Assembly (NCBI GenBank): GCA_014526335.1
Contig: JACTAT010000002.1
Location: forward strand, 1,464,752-1,528,751
Reading direction: 5' to 3'
Length of the DNA stretch: 64,000 nt
From: Chrysaora quinquecirrha
Lineage: Eukaryota; Cnidaria; Scyphozoa; Semaeostomeae; Pelagiidae
Part shown: positions 42,201-54,345 of the stretch, one piece after another
How positions within the stretch are numbered: position 1 is the first letter of the stretch
Layout: each line of letters opens with the position of its first letter
Position numbers and translations under genes: made by a program
Notes under the pieces: model-generated
What the model was told of the DNA's origin: nothing
Database searches by the model: none
What the model saw: only the letters and a program-made list of their open reading frames with translations

Positions 42201-44578
42201 GGGGGCATTATCCGTATGGCAGAAAATCAAAATGGGATGGTCTTTATTAACATCTAGAGATTCAATTAGGTAAATACGAAAGTCCTTTTAAGCACTAATA
42301 CTTAATAATGCCTAATTTAATTATCTAAAGTTATCAGAACAACTTTCGCGTGTTACGCCAGTCTTATGTCGACCTATGATGCGATAGAACTAACAGCAAC
42401 TAGTTGTAACTGCTAATCTATGTCGACATGTCAACAACTAGCCAGATCTTATAGGAAACAGTTAATCGTGGTCACAAGATCGCTCAGGTCGGCTGCAACT
42501 GAGATAATCAGTTGTCAAATAATCACAGAAGTAGAACATGCCCAACTTTCTAAAACATTGCGCCAACTAACTGCCATCAAAAAGGAACTAGTTGCCTATT
42601 AATTGCCAGAGTGCTTATGCCATAAATTAGTCCTGAAAAATCGCCAAAAGTCGGCAACTAGTTGTGTCTGTGCGCAATGTCAACATAAACCTGGCTTTTG
42701 TTGCCGAAACCTGGTACTCGCCTCTGAGTGTTGTGTTTTAGTAATTATGTTATAGTGTTATAGTAATTATGGCTAGCATTTTGCTTTTGAAATTGTCCTG
42801 TTTTCTTCTTCTCAAATCATCGTTAGCTGTTATTTACAATGAGACTACTTGGTGTAACGTATCGATTCTAAACACTTTCTAGTTTGTTAATTAAAGCTAT
42901 TATTTTATTTTAGCAAAGATGACATCGAAAAATTCAAGCAGAAAGACATGCTAGCAGAGATATTAGCAGAAATGACAGGCGATTTCCCATTATTGACAAA
43001 AGTGTTTGTTAGTGAAAGAGATTTATACATGACTCAAACACTTGCCAAAGCAGCTAAACCCGTTCCTGTTATAGATGAAAATGGAGGTATGAAATTAAAG
43101 TTTAATTTTTATCTTAAGTTTTTATTAATGAATAGATTGAAAATTGCAAATTTCTCATGAATGGCGAACACTAGGATAGATTTTTTCCACCAGTAGCATA
43201 CCATAATTGATGTGATTTGAACCCAAGACTGCCGGATCAGAGAGGCAACGACGTTTCCACTGAGCTACAGAGATGAATAAAATCTCGAGTAACTCTCCAC
43301 GTCATACAGACCAAGACTCTCCTCCCGTTTTGACTTCATGTCCACTTATGGACATCATGAGAAAATCAAAACAGAGTAGACTAGTGATTCCTTTTATTTT
43401 AACAACAAGGGGCAAGTGTTTTCTTTTAGGTCTGCAATAATGTTCGAAAATGTTGACACATATGATGGAATACTCTTGTATGCGGGCCTGTCCTTACGTA
43501 TGGTTTGTTGGTTATCTTTTTAATTTGTCAATTCTCTTGTGTTGCAGAGACTTGTGGGTATGAGCCCTCTGTTGTTGTTGGTGTTGTTGGGCTTGGACAC
43601 GTGAATGGAATTAAAGAAAATTATGGAAAAGAAGTCGATATTGATGAACTAATGAAGTGAGTTGCCGAAGCCTTTAATGATTAAAAGACTTTAGATATTA
43701 GGTTAGGTTTTAACGTGAAGGAGTTCCATAACTTGGCAAGAAAGAACAACTAGTTAAGTGCCTAAACTGGAAAAGCAATCCTAGATGAAACCATAGTATA
43801 ACCTTACATTATGGAAAAGATTGAAGTATTCAAACAATTGACTATAGAGGGAGAAATGTTTGACAATTACTATAAACTTTTAAGGCCTCTGTAACAAGAG
43901 TTTGTCAGTTGGAATTAAAGAGGTAAAAAAAATCAGGTCAACTATCTTTCATAACTTTTCAAGCAAGTTTCATTACAAGAGGCAGTTTCACACTGGAAAG
44001 ATAGGCTGAAATGTTAAGGCCTGGCTATACTAGGAGACATAAAGTTAAATCTTGGTCAATGTCGCGCGTGAAATTGATGTCCCCTTGGTGTCTCCAAGTT
44101 TAGCCACCTCAGAAACGAAATTTGTAGCAAGAGACACACACAAATGCTTCTGGGAGACAACAGAAACATTTCTTGTCTCCACAGCATGCAAATGACTTGG
44201 GGAACATGTTGCTCGCTTGTCACTTGGAGGTTGACAGTGTCGCGCGTGACAAGTTTCCTAGTTTAGCCGTAGCTTTGTGATGACTGCGTAGAACTTCCTC
44301 ATCTGATAGCCATTGGATTTTATCTTCTCCAAAGGTCCCTCAATATTATCATTAAGTCTTTTCAGTCTCCTCTTATTTATGATCTTAGTTATGTTCCTCT
44401 TATTTAATTTAAAAGATTTGACATCAAATTCAATTATTGTTACTATGTTTTCTATATTTTCAGAGTACCAGAGCCGTCTCGAAGTTCACAGCTTTTCAGA
44501 TATTCATTCAGAGCCATAATCGTGGCTGCTATCAGCTGGAGTGTGTACAAGCTCGTCAAATGGACTGGTGTCTATTGA
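39264..44578 (+). CDS. TRABD: TraB domain-containing protein (TRABD), complete, 8 exons
   Basis: Exons: 39264-39582, 40195-40445, 40755-40895, 41406-41516, 42130-42269, 42914-43086, 43548-43656, 44464-44578; all phases match and the total is 1359 bp, encoding 452 residues. The first ~105 residues are acidic and low-complexity. The TraB domain starts near residue 172 with the first GxxH signature (YLVGTAHFSEASQEDV), continues PDVVMVELCRSRVS, GGVMQLLLLSMSAHLTKQLG, APGGEFRRAV, LGDRPVQVTLSRA and SKDDIEKFKQKD, and reaches the second GxxH (VVGVVGLGHVNGI). A hydrophobic segment near residues 430-446 (AIIVAAISWSVYKLV) close to the C-terminus suggests a tail anchor, as in TRABD proteins of the mitochondrial outer membrane. 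The family is related to Tiki-type metalloproteases; the activity of TRABD itself is not established here. Nothing is broken. Confidence 0.95.
41881..41965 (+). repeat. 32-bp tandem repeat
   Basis: Units AATGCGGAGTTCAGCAAGTC-GGTTTTACCATC start at 41881, 41913 and 41945 (2.6 copies), in TRABD intron 4. Confidence 0.9.
42357..42697. mobile_element. MITE family E, copy 1
   Basis: About 340 bp; ends GCCAGTCTTATGTCGACC and inverse ...GTCAACATAAACCTGGC. The interior contains several CAACTAGTTG. A second copy is 45981-46342. It lies in TRABD intron 5. Confidence 0.75.
43174..43385 (-). mobile_element. tRNA-derived SINE, copy in TRABD intron 6
   Basis: Minus strand: box A TAGCTCAGTGGAAA, box B GGGTTCAAATCA, then TATGGTATGCTACTGGTGGA. 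It is colinear with 36752-36935. Confidence 0.75.
44016..44276. mobile_element. MITE family C, copy in TRABD intron 7
   Basis: Imperfect inverted ends AAGGCCTGGCTATACTAGGA / TTTCCTAGTTTAGCCGTAGC; contains GTCGCGCGTGACAAG near the right end. Copies at 56658-56887 and 38440-39050. Confidence 0.7.
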
Positions 44579-45160
44579 AATGCCCTGGGTAAACATTGTC
44601 AGACAAAAAAACCAGGATGTATTCGTATCCTTAAATTACGTATATGAGCAATCATATGCAGTTAGTTGAAGAAAGTTTTGTTGAAAAGGACAGAAAACTG
44701 AAAAAGTGTACAAACTATTTTGAAGTAGGTGAAAAAATTACACTTAAATTACACTTGTATACTTGAAGATAATTCATTAGGTTTAGTTAGAATAAATATA
44801 ATAAAACAAAGGATAGATTGGGTGGGTTACTTTGAACCCTGGACCAGCTTACCCGTTGTTGTTTTGGATAGTTTGATGTGGATTAGCCCTTTGCCTCTCT
44901 GCTAAACAAAGTAGATCTTTCTATCCTTTTCTGATTATTTCTTGCTTCCTTTATTGGGCTCATTAAGACCCTTCTGATGGTTTGTCCCTAATTCCATTAA
45001 AAGACTTTTTATTAGCGAGAAATGCAATTTGCTAGAACGGCAGAGTGAAGTCCATAAGAGCACCTTATAATAAAGAAATAGTTTTCAGGTCCCAACGATT
45101 ATAAAAAGTGAAGCTCAGTTTACATGTAGTAAAGCTGGTTTTGGTCCAACAAACGCGCCC

Positions 45161-45560
45161 CAGGCTGGTCTATTTACTAAATACAACTAAAATGCACTGA
45201 ATTTAACCTGCATGCAGACTGAAAACTCGGACACTTTGAGGAGACTACACTCTAAAGTTCTGAGTCTACACAAAAGCTTAGTAAACCGAAGAACGCTTCT
45301 CAGGCTGGTCTATTTACTAAATGCAACTAAGATGTGCTAAATTCAACCGGCGCTCATACTGAAGACTCGGACACTTTGATGAGACTACACTCTTTAAAGT
45401 TCTGAGTCTACACAAAAGCTTTAGTAAACTGAAGAACGCGTCCCAGGCTGGTCTCTTTACTAAATACAACTAAGATGTACTAAATTTGACCCACGTTCAG
45501 ACTAAAGTGCCTTTGAGGAGACTAAACTCTTCAAAGTTCTGAGTCAAAAAAAGCTTATTA
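45161..45560 (+). repeat. ~140-bp tandem repeat, about 2.8 copies
   Basis: Units start CAGGCTGGTCTATTTACTAA at 45161, 45301 and 45444 and include GACACTTTGAGGAGACTACA. They lie downstream of TRABD. The rest of 44579-46830 outside the MITE is AT-rich intergenic DNA with no gene seen. Confidence 0.9.
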
Positions 45561-45980
45561 AATTATGATTTGATAGGAGATAAAAGTCAGATCTATATTA
45601 TTTAATGTAAAAGTTTTTCTTTAACTTATCGACGGTAATTTGCACCTTCTATGCTTTAACATCTTGCGTATTTTTCTTAAAGTAAAAAAATCAAATTTTC
45701 TCGAATTTTTATTTAGAAATAATTATTAATTATGATTAATTATCTTTGTTAGTTTTATTTTTACCTTGACTAGGACTGAAATATTGTTAATTAAACTATG
45801 TTCTGTTAAATCAAGGGTAGTTAATTATGCTTTTATTTTCACGAATAAATAATTTTGGAGTGAAATATTTATGTGGGTCGTGTTAGTTGTTGTTTCTTTA
45901 AATATGTTTGTGTTCTCAACTTGGTTTAAAACATCTTGATTTATCTTCGACACTTGCCCACAGTCAGTAAGAAATTTCAA

Positions 45981-46342
45981 GCCAGGATTATGTCATGTCG
46001 GCCTGCTAAACGATAGAACTTACGACAGAATGTTGTAGCTGCTAACTCATGTCCACCTGTTTGTAACTTGTCAGAACTCGTAGGATACAGTTGATGGCGG
46101 TGGCGAGAGCGCTCAGGTCAACTGCGACTGACTGGAATCATTTGTCAATTAATCGTAGAACAGAAGTATAAATAGAACATGCTCAAATTTGTGGAAAATG
46201 TGAGCCGACTTGTTGCACTCTAAAAGGTACTAGGTACTAGCTTACAAGTTGCCAATGCCAGAGAGCCATGTCGACAGATCCAAAAAATCAGCAATCGGCA
46301 ACAAGTTCTGGCTGTACGCAATGTCGAAATGTTAAACCTGGC
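45981..46342. mobile_element. MITE family E, copy 2
   Basis: Colinear with 42357-42697 (GCCAGGATTATGTCATGTCG left, AATGTTAAACCTGGC right). It lies between TRABD and the phosphatase gene. Confidence 0.75.
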
Positions 46343-46830
46343 TTTAGATGTCAGAATATTAGATTTTTTGCTAATTTTTCTGGGAAAAAAGTTTGCTTTT
46401 CGCTCAAACTCAAATTGTCGCTTGATTATTTACTTTCAATTTTCGCGAATTCTGTCAAAACGAGGCTAGAAGACGGGGGGTCGCGCAGAAAGAACTTTTT
46501 GCGCGCATCATAACTTCTACGTGGTTGCTGCAGAAAGACCGAAGGTTTTTCCGTTTCATATTTTTGCTTTCTAAATCAAATATTTTGACAAAGTTAATTA
46601 GAGAATAAGACATATTAATCTTTATTTTCACTGGATCGTACCTTTATAATACGATCATGTCCATCAAGCAGAAAAACATGGTGAAATAACGTGAAATAAG
46701 ACAGTAAGATAGTGGTAACTGTAGCAAGTTAGGCCCTCTCTACCCTACTCAAGCAAGAAGGCAGTAGGAAGTATCTCGCGCTTGAAGTCGGAAAACAAAA
46801 ACACCAAAGCGAAGCTGGATCTATAGAAAA

Positions 46831-49800
46831 ATGAGTATGACGTTTGCTTCAAGTTATAATGCTTTTAAAAGATGGTCCTCAAGTGCAATATCTGCTATTT
46901 TGGAGCAGCCACCAAGGAACAATCCAAGCTTGGTTTCATATACAAAGTACAAGTTACCAGTCAAGTACAAATATAAAAGACCAGAATTTATGGATCTAGA
47001 TGAAGAGGCAACAATGGCATCTGCAGATCATGATATACGTCCTGTTATGAGACCTAAAAGATCACTAGCTCTAGATGCCGGCTATGCTGAGTATGAATCA
47101 TATTATGCTTTAATTATTATCTCTTGTTTATATCATTTATGTTCCAGTCTGTAGAGCATGGCAGAACTCCACAAGATCTTGTGCATGCAAGGAAAAATTT
47201 CCTGCCTGAATGGCGTGCCTGCCTGATTTTCCGGCGTGCAACTTGAGTTTGACCCCAATACAAGAATGCAAGAACACATGATTACATAGGCGTGCAAGGC
47301 CAAAATCTTTGGGTGCACTTTCTGCCTTTTGCAAATTTTGTGTCTGCAGTTGCCATTCTCAGCAGACTGGTTTATATTCATTTCCTGTTTCAGACTCTGA
47401 AGTTTTTCTTTTGCATTGTACCCAGAAACATATTTGGTCACAGTTAAATGCTTTCTTTGCCTGACACTAGCCAGAGTATAAATGTCAGAAATTGAAAGAA
47501 AACAATTAACAAAGGTGGAACTTATACACAGATGCTCATCTTGATACAAAATCAGAAATGTGAAGCTCAAAAGCAATACACCATCCCAATTCAGTTTCAC
47601 TGTGCTGGCTGGTGCTCAATGCCCCCCATTTGGGTATAAATTCAATTGTTTCCATCTCTTCCTGACATTTTATACCTTGAGGAGTGTTGGACATAATGCT
47701 TATATGCATGACCAAAATGTTCTTGCTCTTTTTCACTATCTTGTTATATTTTTATTTTTACAATAATATTTATTTGTGTTGATTGAAATAGTCTTTCTGT
47801 TATAACTAATGTTTCATGTCTTTTCAGGACAATAAATGCAGGAAAAACAAACAAAATCAATGAAGATCAAAGTGTAGTGAAATCATTTGTTATAAATGTA
47901 CCACCAGAATTCAGAGAAGAAGACTGGGGACCAGAAAAGGTAATCTTGGGTTACTTTCAATGACAATTAAAGATTGTTGGTACATATCCTGGCACCCAGT
48001 CTCTTTTTAAAACCTGTCACAAAATCTAGATTGGTAATAGTCCCCCCAATATGTGGTTAGTCCAGTCTTCTAGTAATTAGTAATTCCTGGTATTCCACTT
48101 TTACCCCTGGGGATGTGTGGTTTGCAGTGCCTCTGAAATAGAGGGCTTTTGCTATACTGATGTGCTTCATTGGCAAAAATGTGCCTGCAAAATATGCAAA
48201 ATAACCAGTGTCACACCCAGCAATGCCCACTTTGTCAATATATTTCATGAAATACACTCCTGTAATTACAGGTAGCTAGCAACAGCCCTGTTTTCACAAT
48301 TGTGTTGGATTCACATTGCTTGCAATGTTTCCCCCATTGCTTTTTTGAGATTTGAGCTCTGACACTAGCTGACCAATCTCTATCAAGCAGGAAAGTTTAT
48401 TTCCTGTGATGGACACACACTGTAAAGTGGTAAATGAAATGAATAAGTTGTTTTGGGGGTGGGCAACCTCTGTCCTTTGTTGGCCTGTTATGCTTGTTAT
48501 GCTATTATACTCACAGATCACAACCAATTGACTTAACCCATCATTATAACCGAGTATAATATTCTGCCCCTGCAGTCCTAACCACCACATTATTTTGTAC
48601 AAGTTCAATAACAGAAATTTCTTCTCTATTTCTAGTTCACGATTCCTTGTGTTTATTTTGCAATATTTGATGGACATGCTGGAACTGGGGCTGGTTTGAT
48701 GGCCAGTGATTTATTACATCATCACATAAAAACGAAATTAACAGAAGTATCTCACATGCTTGTGCTGAATAAAGAAAATCTTACAAGATTCTATTTGAAT
48801 CATGGATTGATTCAAGATGTCACAGCAGAGAAATTAGTTATTGGGGCTTTAGAAGAATCGTTTGTGGAGATGGTAATTATCAATAAATTTTGCTACTTAA
48901 AATATTCATCATAAACTAAGGGTTTGAAAAAGGGTTCAAAAGCAAATCACTGCAAAATTTGCTTCTCATTCTTTCTAGAAAGTTCTATTCTTAAGATTCA
49001 CCTGGTATCCATGTTGAACTACAAGGGTTCATAAGCAAGTCACTTTGAAGTTACTTCTCTTTGTTCCTAGAAAATTCTTCTTCACAACTATATGAGTGGT
49101 GTGCATATATATAGCACCCTTGTATTTTGTTTAAAAAAAAGTTAGGGTTTGCACATTGCTCATCATTTTGCAAATTAAACTGACGGCCGTGTGGAGCGAT
49201 AAAGCACAAAATGATACTTTTTGGTGCGAATGAAGTAATGCCTCTTTGGATACCCTTGGAGACTTCTGCATGCTCCTTTCGTTTCTAGGCCACTGAACAA
49301 CTGAACAACTAAACGGTCAGCTGTAGGAAAACTGCCAGCTTTTTCTCTTTGCTTAAACTTTGCTTTTGCTTCAGGATGAAAGAATCAAGCAAGAACATTA
49401 CGATTTTATGATTGATGGTGGTTGTACAGCGTTAGTTGCTTTGTTCATGTTGGGGAAGTTGTTTGTTGCAAATGCTGGTGATTGCAGGTACTTTAACGTT
49501 TCATTTCCTTCTTTATTTTATTAGTATTAATTAGAAACGAATAGCGGAGACCCCTTATTACCCACATATTTCATGTTACGATTGGTAGGTATGGCTGCAC
49601 AATTCTACAAAACGAACAACAGATAGCAGCTTTATCATAGATAGGTATAAATATGAAAACCTCTGAAAGTATTTCATCCTACTTTCGCAACTATGCAACT
49701 ACTCGACAATTATTTAGACGATTACAGCGATCTTTGCAGCCAAATGATCTCCATTTCGTTTAGGTATGACTTCTCAATATTCATGCAATGCAGCAATGCA

Positions 49801-52800
49801 GCGTCAGAGATCTTACCAGATTCGCTACATAAGTCCCACTACTTCACTCGATGTTTGTTGTTGTTGTTGTTGTTTGCAATTGCTGAGTGTGGAGTCACAT
49901 TAAACTTATTTCAAGAGTCTCAATTCCGCTCATAGAATCTAGACCAACAACCTACACTAACTGTTTGAGCAACCTTCTGAAAACAACAACAACTTAAGGT
50001 AATAGCTGCGATAACTGGGACTCGTGTGATAAGTCTAGAATGATATATCAAAACTAGGGAATGTAAACTAGAGACTCATGTATTGAGTCTAAGGTCTTAC
50101 TTTTTTCGAGAAAGGAAAACAAATCGTAATTTTTTGTTACTTATTCTGACAATGTCTTTGATTAAGATCACCTACCCATCAATAACTGAATGTAGCTAAA
50201 CCTCGTTGCAGAAGATTTATTTGACGGAAACGTCTGATTTCCATAAAAGCATCATAATTCTTTTTCTATGTCATGTATTTGTTTTACTTTTTCTGATTTT
50301 AGGGCAGTCATTTATAATAGCTTTGAAGCACATCCTATGTCGTTTGACCACACACCTGAAACTGAAAGGCAGAGAATACAATTGGTGGTAAGGTTTAATT
50401 CAGCATTCTTGCTATTCCAATATGAGCAAGTATTGTTAAAAGATTGCGAGTTCAAAGGTAAAGTCTTTGTGCGATTCCTATTGGTTTTTCGAGAAGGCTA
50501 ATGTTTGGGTTCTATTATAAATTATCCTTTTCTCGTGTATGCAGACTTGCTGTTAGGCCCTGAAGATCACGAATTATTTGTCAAACGTCTGAAATTTGCA
50601 TGTGAAACAAAATATTTTCCCGTTTTACCACGTCACAAAACATTGTTCTTCAAAGTGTCTTTTGCTTTTGACAAGCAGAACATGTTTTTTTGAAGTTTCT
50701 CAAGTTCTGCTCGTCCAGAAATATTTTGTGACGTTGTCAAACGTTCAAACATCCTTGTAAAGCAAATCTTTAATGTTTGACCAGCAATGTTAACTCATTT
50801 GGCTAGTGCCTTATTCATTCTGATTTGTTGTTTCTATAGGAAGGCTGAAATGATATTGAGCTTTGTTATAGCGCAGTTTCCCTTTATAGAGTTTCACCAT
50901 TGTGCATATATTATATCATTTCTAATTCTCAAGAAGTTTCCCAAGAAATCTTCTCTTCAGTCTCCTGATTAAACCTTTTAGAATTTATAGGCTAACCAGC
51001 CTCGTAATCTGCCCTTTATGACTGCCCTTGCTCGGTGATGTTGCGAATATCTTTGTTCTTTATTAATTTAGGCGTATCAAAAGCCAAGTTTACTTGGAGA
51101 AGAATTTACGCGTCTTCAATTTCAACATCGACCAAGAAAGAAACACTTTGGAACGAAACAGCTTTATAGAGATTATCACATGAGGGGATGGTAAGTTTAT
51201 ATTAACATAACACATTACAAGAAAATAGTTGTTTGATTATGTGGTGTTTAGAATAAATCTTATGCGAATAGTAAGTATACTATGGATAATCAAAGGCAAA
51301 CGAGTAAGATATTTGTAATTTATTGACATTGACTTCGCAGCTACTTTGTGATTACTGTAGATTGAGCTTATAAAGCTTTGGCCTGCTAAAACCCATAATT
51401 TTCAAATTTCAAGTCCATATTTAGACCCTATTTATATTTGAATAAAGTGAACGGATTTTATTTGGTTTTGCTCTTTTTTGGATGGCATAAGATTTTTCGT
51501 GTGGTCAAGCTAACTGACGAAGTATTCTTTTAGAAACTAAAACATGCTCAAATTAAAATGGAGGCAGATGTGTGGAAAAATTCGTTTGTGAACTCAAGGG
51601 CTGAACGGTGCCTAGATGCTGATGAACAGATATAGAACAATATATTTGTCGTGAATGACAATCACTAGGATAGATTACTCCTTCAAGTGATATGCCACAA
51701 GGGATTGGATTCGAACCTGGAATGCATGATCAGAGAGCCAACGACCTCAACTGAAGTAGAACAATTTTGATATTGATTGTCATTTTACCAGTTGATTTTT
51801 TTTTCCAGGGGTCTGAAAGTGATAGACAGAAAAGATTTGAAACCACAGCTTGTGAGCGGTGAAGGAAAAGAGCAAGACTCTTGGATACAATTGGCGTGAC
51901 ACGTGGTTTTGGTGATCATGATCTTGAGTTTATGTACTGTCCTGGAATCAAAATCAAACCTTTTATGTTACCAAACCCAGAGGTATGATTCTTATACCCA
52001 TTTAACAGTACAGTATTGGCATTCTCCGTTAGTCAACGGTTTTCTGTTAACCAGTTTTAAGTCTTACGTTAAATCTTTGTATATTCATGAAGAAAGCTAT
52101 GCTACAATCATGGCCAAATTTGTTGAGAAAACAAACATGCAGACACACTAGTCGGAAAGCCCCCTCACCAACAAGTTGTCTTACACAGTTTTTCCTGGAT
52201 TGTAGCTGTTCAAAAAGCACTAAATTCAGGAATTTTTTGTTAGTCCTAGAAATTAAATGAACATGTTTATTGTATTTTTATTTTTGCCATGTATTTCGAA
52301 TCTTTTAGGTTAGAGTATACGATTTACAAGATCGTAATTTCACAGAGAATGACGTTTTAGTGATGGCATCTGATGGCCTGTGGGAAAAATTTGATGATCC
52401 TGACGTAAGAGCCTTTATTCATTCTTATTTAATTATTCTCAATTTTAAAAAGTCAGTGTTCTCTGTATATTCATTCCAACACTCTATTTTTCTATTGTTC
52501 TAACTAACAGTTTGGTTAATGCTAATTGTGATTATAATGCTACATTTTACATTTGATAATGTGATAATAACACTACATCTGATGATCAATTCATTTCATG
52601 ACCTTTTCTTAAGATTCACGGTTTAATTTTTCCCTTTTGCAAAATCTAGTCCTCTGTTGTTTATCTTTTTTATAAGAACAATTTTATAAGATCACGAGCC
52701 TGGATTTTGCCCAGATTTTGAGAACAAATTAAGAACACGCTGAGGCTAGGCTTTTCGAAATATCAGCGAAATATGTAAGTAAAGACAGTCAGACTGAACG

Positions 52801-54182
52801 TACGAAACAAACAGAGATATAGACAAGAATGCTGAATTTTCACACAAACCTAGTACCACCCCAGACATTTGTTGAAAAATATAGATATATTAGTAACCAA
52901 GGAATTAAGAACAGATTAAGAACATTTCAGGCTCAAAAGCGGCAAAAATTTAAGAACAGCTAGCCTCGATTAAAATTTCCTGGTTCTTATAAAAAAAGAG
53001 TGTATTGTAGGGCAAATATAGCCCTTTTGTTGCTTTCAAAGATGTGCCGTACTTACAATATGAAGTTGATTTTAATATTCTAATTCTTTCAGGTTATTGA
53101 AGTACTGAAGGAGAAGTTTGAACAACAGCCAAAGACAGAACCAAGAAGGTAGGTTTTTATTTTCACTTAGCTACATTAAAAAATCTCTCTTTCGAAATGG
53201 ATAGGGACTTTTGCTTTTCGACATCTCGTTCTATATTTTTTTAATTTCATAGTTTATCAACTCCTTCATTTCCCTGTTGAAAGTCTCATTACAACGTTTT
53301 TATTTTCACTGAGACAAGAGTGACCAATGTTGCAAGTTCAAATAATCGGTATTTAGTAACAGTCGCTAGGATCTCAGTGGTAGGTTATCTAATCGAGACC
53401 TCGACCCTAGCTATGACGCTGGCCTCGCTTAGCTTCTGGCACCACGAGTCAGCTGGTTTTGGCCACAACTCTACAATAACTTAGCGACGAAACAGTCAAG
53501 ACGAAAATGTTAGCTATCCATTCCCTTTCTAAATTGCTAAAGGGAGCTAGAGACCTCGTTGGCTGTTGATGGCCCTGGCCAAACGATCAAACATTGTTTG
53601 TCAAACATTTAAATTTGCTCGTTAAGCAAACTGCTTTACCGTTTTGCCACAACTTTTGCGTGCATCAAAGAATTCTGCTTTTCAGGCAATGTTTTCTGAC
53701 GTGGCCAAACGTTCAAACATTGTTCGATAAACAAATTGCAGATGTTTGACAAACAATTTTGATCGTTTAGCTAGGGCTCTTAAAACTGAAGAACGGCACT
53801 GCTAGATGGAATATGGTCATATCTGCATCGATATTAGCAGTTATCTTGGGCACATCCTAGGGTTCAAATGTCGTCGGACGGTAGTTTGCTTTATTTTAGT
53901 TGATAGAATAGAATAACGACTATAAGAACAATTTTGTTATATATTCTTGTATAATTCCACAGGTACATAGTTGCTGCACAAGCATTGGTCGACGAGGCAC
54001 GTGGTACACTTGGTGAACGAGGCTGGCGAACAAGAAAAGGCGAGACAGCCTCGTATGACGACATATCAGTGTTTGTAATTCCACTGTCAAAACACACCTC
54101 GATAAATGCACATGTTCCACGAAATCATTTTGATAAAGAACCGAAAAGGGTGATTCATTTTCAAAAGATATGTTCAACGTGA
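46831..54182 (+). CDS. PP2C-family protein phosphatase of the PPM1H/J/M type, 10 exons, with frame breaks
   Basis: Exons: 46831-47090, 47828-47939, 48636-48872, 49375-49487, 50303-50387, 51072-51190, 51809-51982, 52309-52404, 53093-53148, 53963-54182; about 490 residues. Motifs run in order: GYAE|TINAGKTNKINEDQ, FAIFDGHAGTGAG (metal-binding Asp), DGGCTALVALFMLGKLFVAN-AGDCR, TIGVTRGFGDHDLE, VMASDGLWEKFDDP (metal-binding Asp) and TASYDDISVFVIPL. The GCTAL variant and overall layout fit the PPM1H/J/M group, Mg/Mn-dependent Ser/Thr phosphatases. In exon 7 the frame breaks: after VSGEGK the conserved ARLLDTIGVTRGFG lies one base out of register, with one base missing at the AAAA of 51866-51869. 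Exon phases before and after are consistent once this is allowed for. The C-terminus has a second open frame (separate entry). Catalytic residues are intact. Confidence 0.88.
48000..48600. other. Phosphatase intron 2, no other gene seen
   Basis: Only intronic sequence; short minus-strand open frames here lack splice or domain support. Confidence 0.4.
49829..50091. mobile_element. Fold-back/hairpin element, copy 2 (in phosphatase intron 4)
   Basis: Opens ATAAGTCCCACTACTTCACT with a (TTG)5 loop and return stem ATTGCTGAGTGTGGAGTC (to about 49895). It contains the motif GACTCGTGTGATAAGTCTAG at 50019-50038 and ends with GACTCATGTATTGAGTCTA at 50073-50091. The same outer ends occur in copy 1 (14417-15174), which is three times longer. 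Confidence 0.7.
50554..50811. mobile_element. MITE family B, copy in phosphatase intron 5
   Basis: Left GGCCCTGAAGATCACGAATT.. and right AATGTTTGACCAGCAATG..TTGGCTAGTGCC resemble 53571-53779. Confidence 0.6.
51660..51765 (-). mobile_element. tRNA-derived SINE fragment in phosphatase intron 6
   Basis: Minus strand: GTTGGCTCTCTGATCATGCA, box B GGTTCGAATCCAATCC and the tail TTGTGGCATATCACTTGA, colinear with the other SINE copies; box A is degraded. Confidence 0.6.
52664..53009 (-). mobile_element. MITE family A, copy 3
   Basis: Reverse orientation; ends with TCCTGGTTCTTATAAAAAAA-GAGTGTATTGTA. It lies in phosphatase intron 8. Confidence 0.8.
53571..53779. mobile_element. MITE family B, best-preserved copy
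   Basis: A 209-bp element with ~35-bp inverted ends: GGCCCTGGCCAAACGATCAA..TTGTTTGTCAAACAT against AGCCCTAGCTAAACGATCAA..TTGTTTGTCAAACAT. It lies in phosphatase intron 9. Confidence 0.85.
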
Positions 54183-54345
54183 TGAAATTGAAATTTCAAC
54201 TGGAAGCAAGAAGAACCATGAAGCCTTACCAAACATTGAAGGTAAAATGGAAGTTATTGAAGAGACTGAAACTCAGAAATCTAATGATACACCAAACATA
54301 GAAACAGACAATAATAAAGATGACTTAGAACCACCTCAAACTTAA
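54146..54345 (+). other. Alternative-frame continuation of the phosphatase C-terminus
   Basis: At the TTTT/AAAA runs (54157-54166) a +1 shift opens a frame beginning FKRYVQRDEIEISTG and running 50-60 acidic codons to a TAA ending at 54345. In the annotated frame translation stops at 54182. The composition (Glu/Asp/Asn/Thr) is like a disordered tail. Either the genomic sequence has one extra base here or the open frame is untranslated. Confidence 0.4.
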
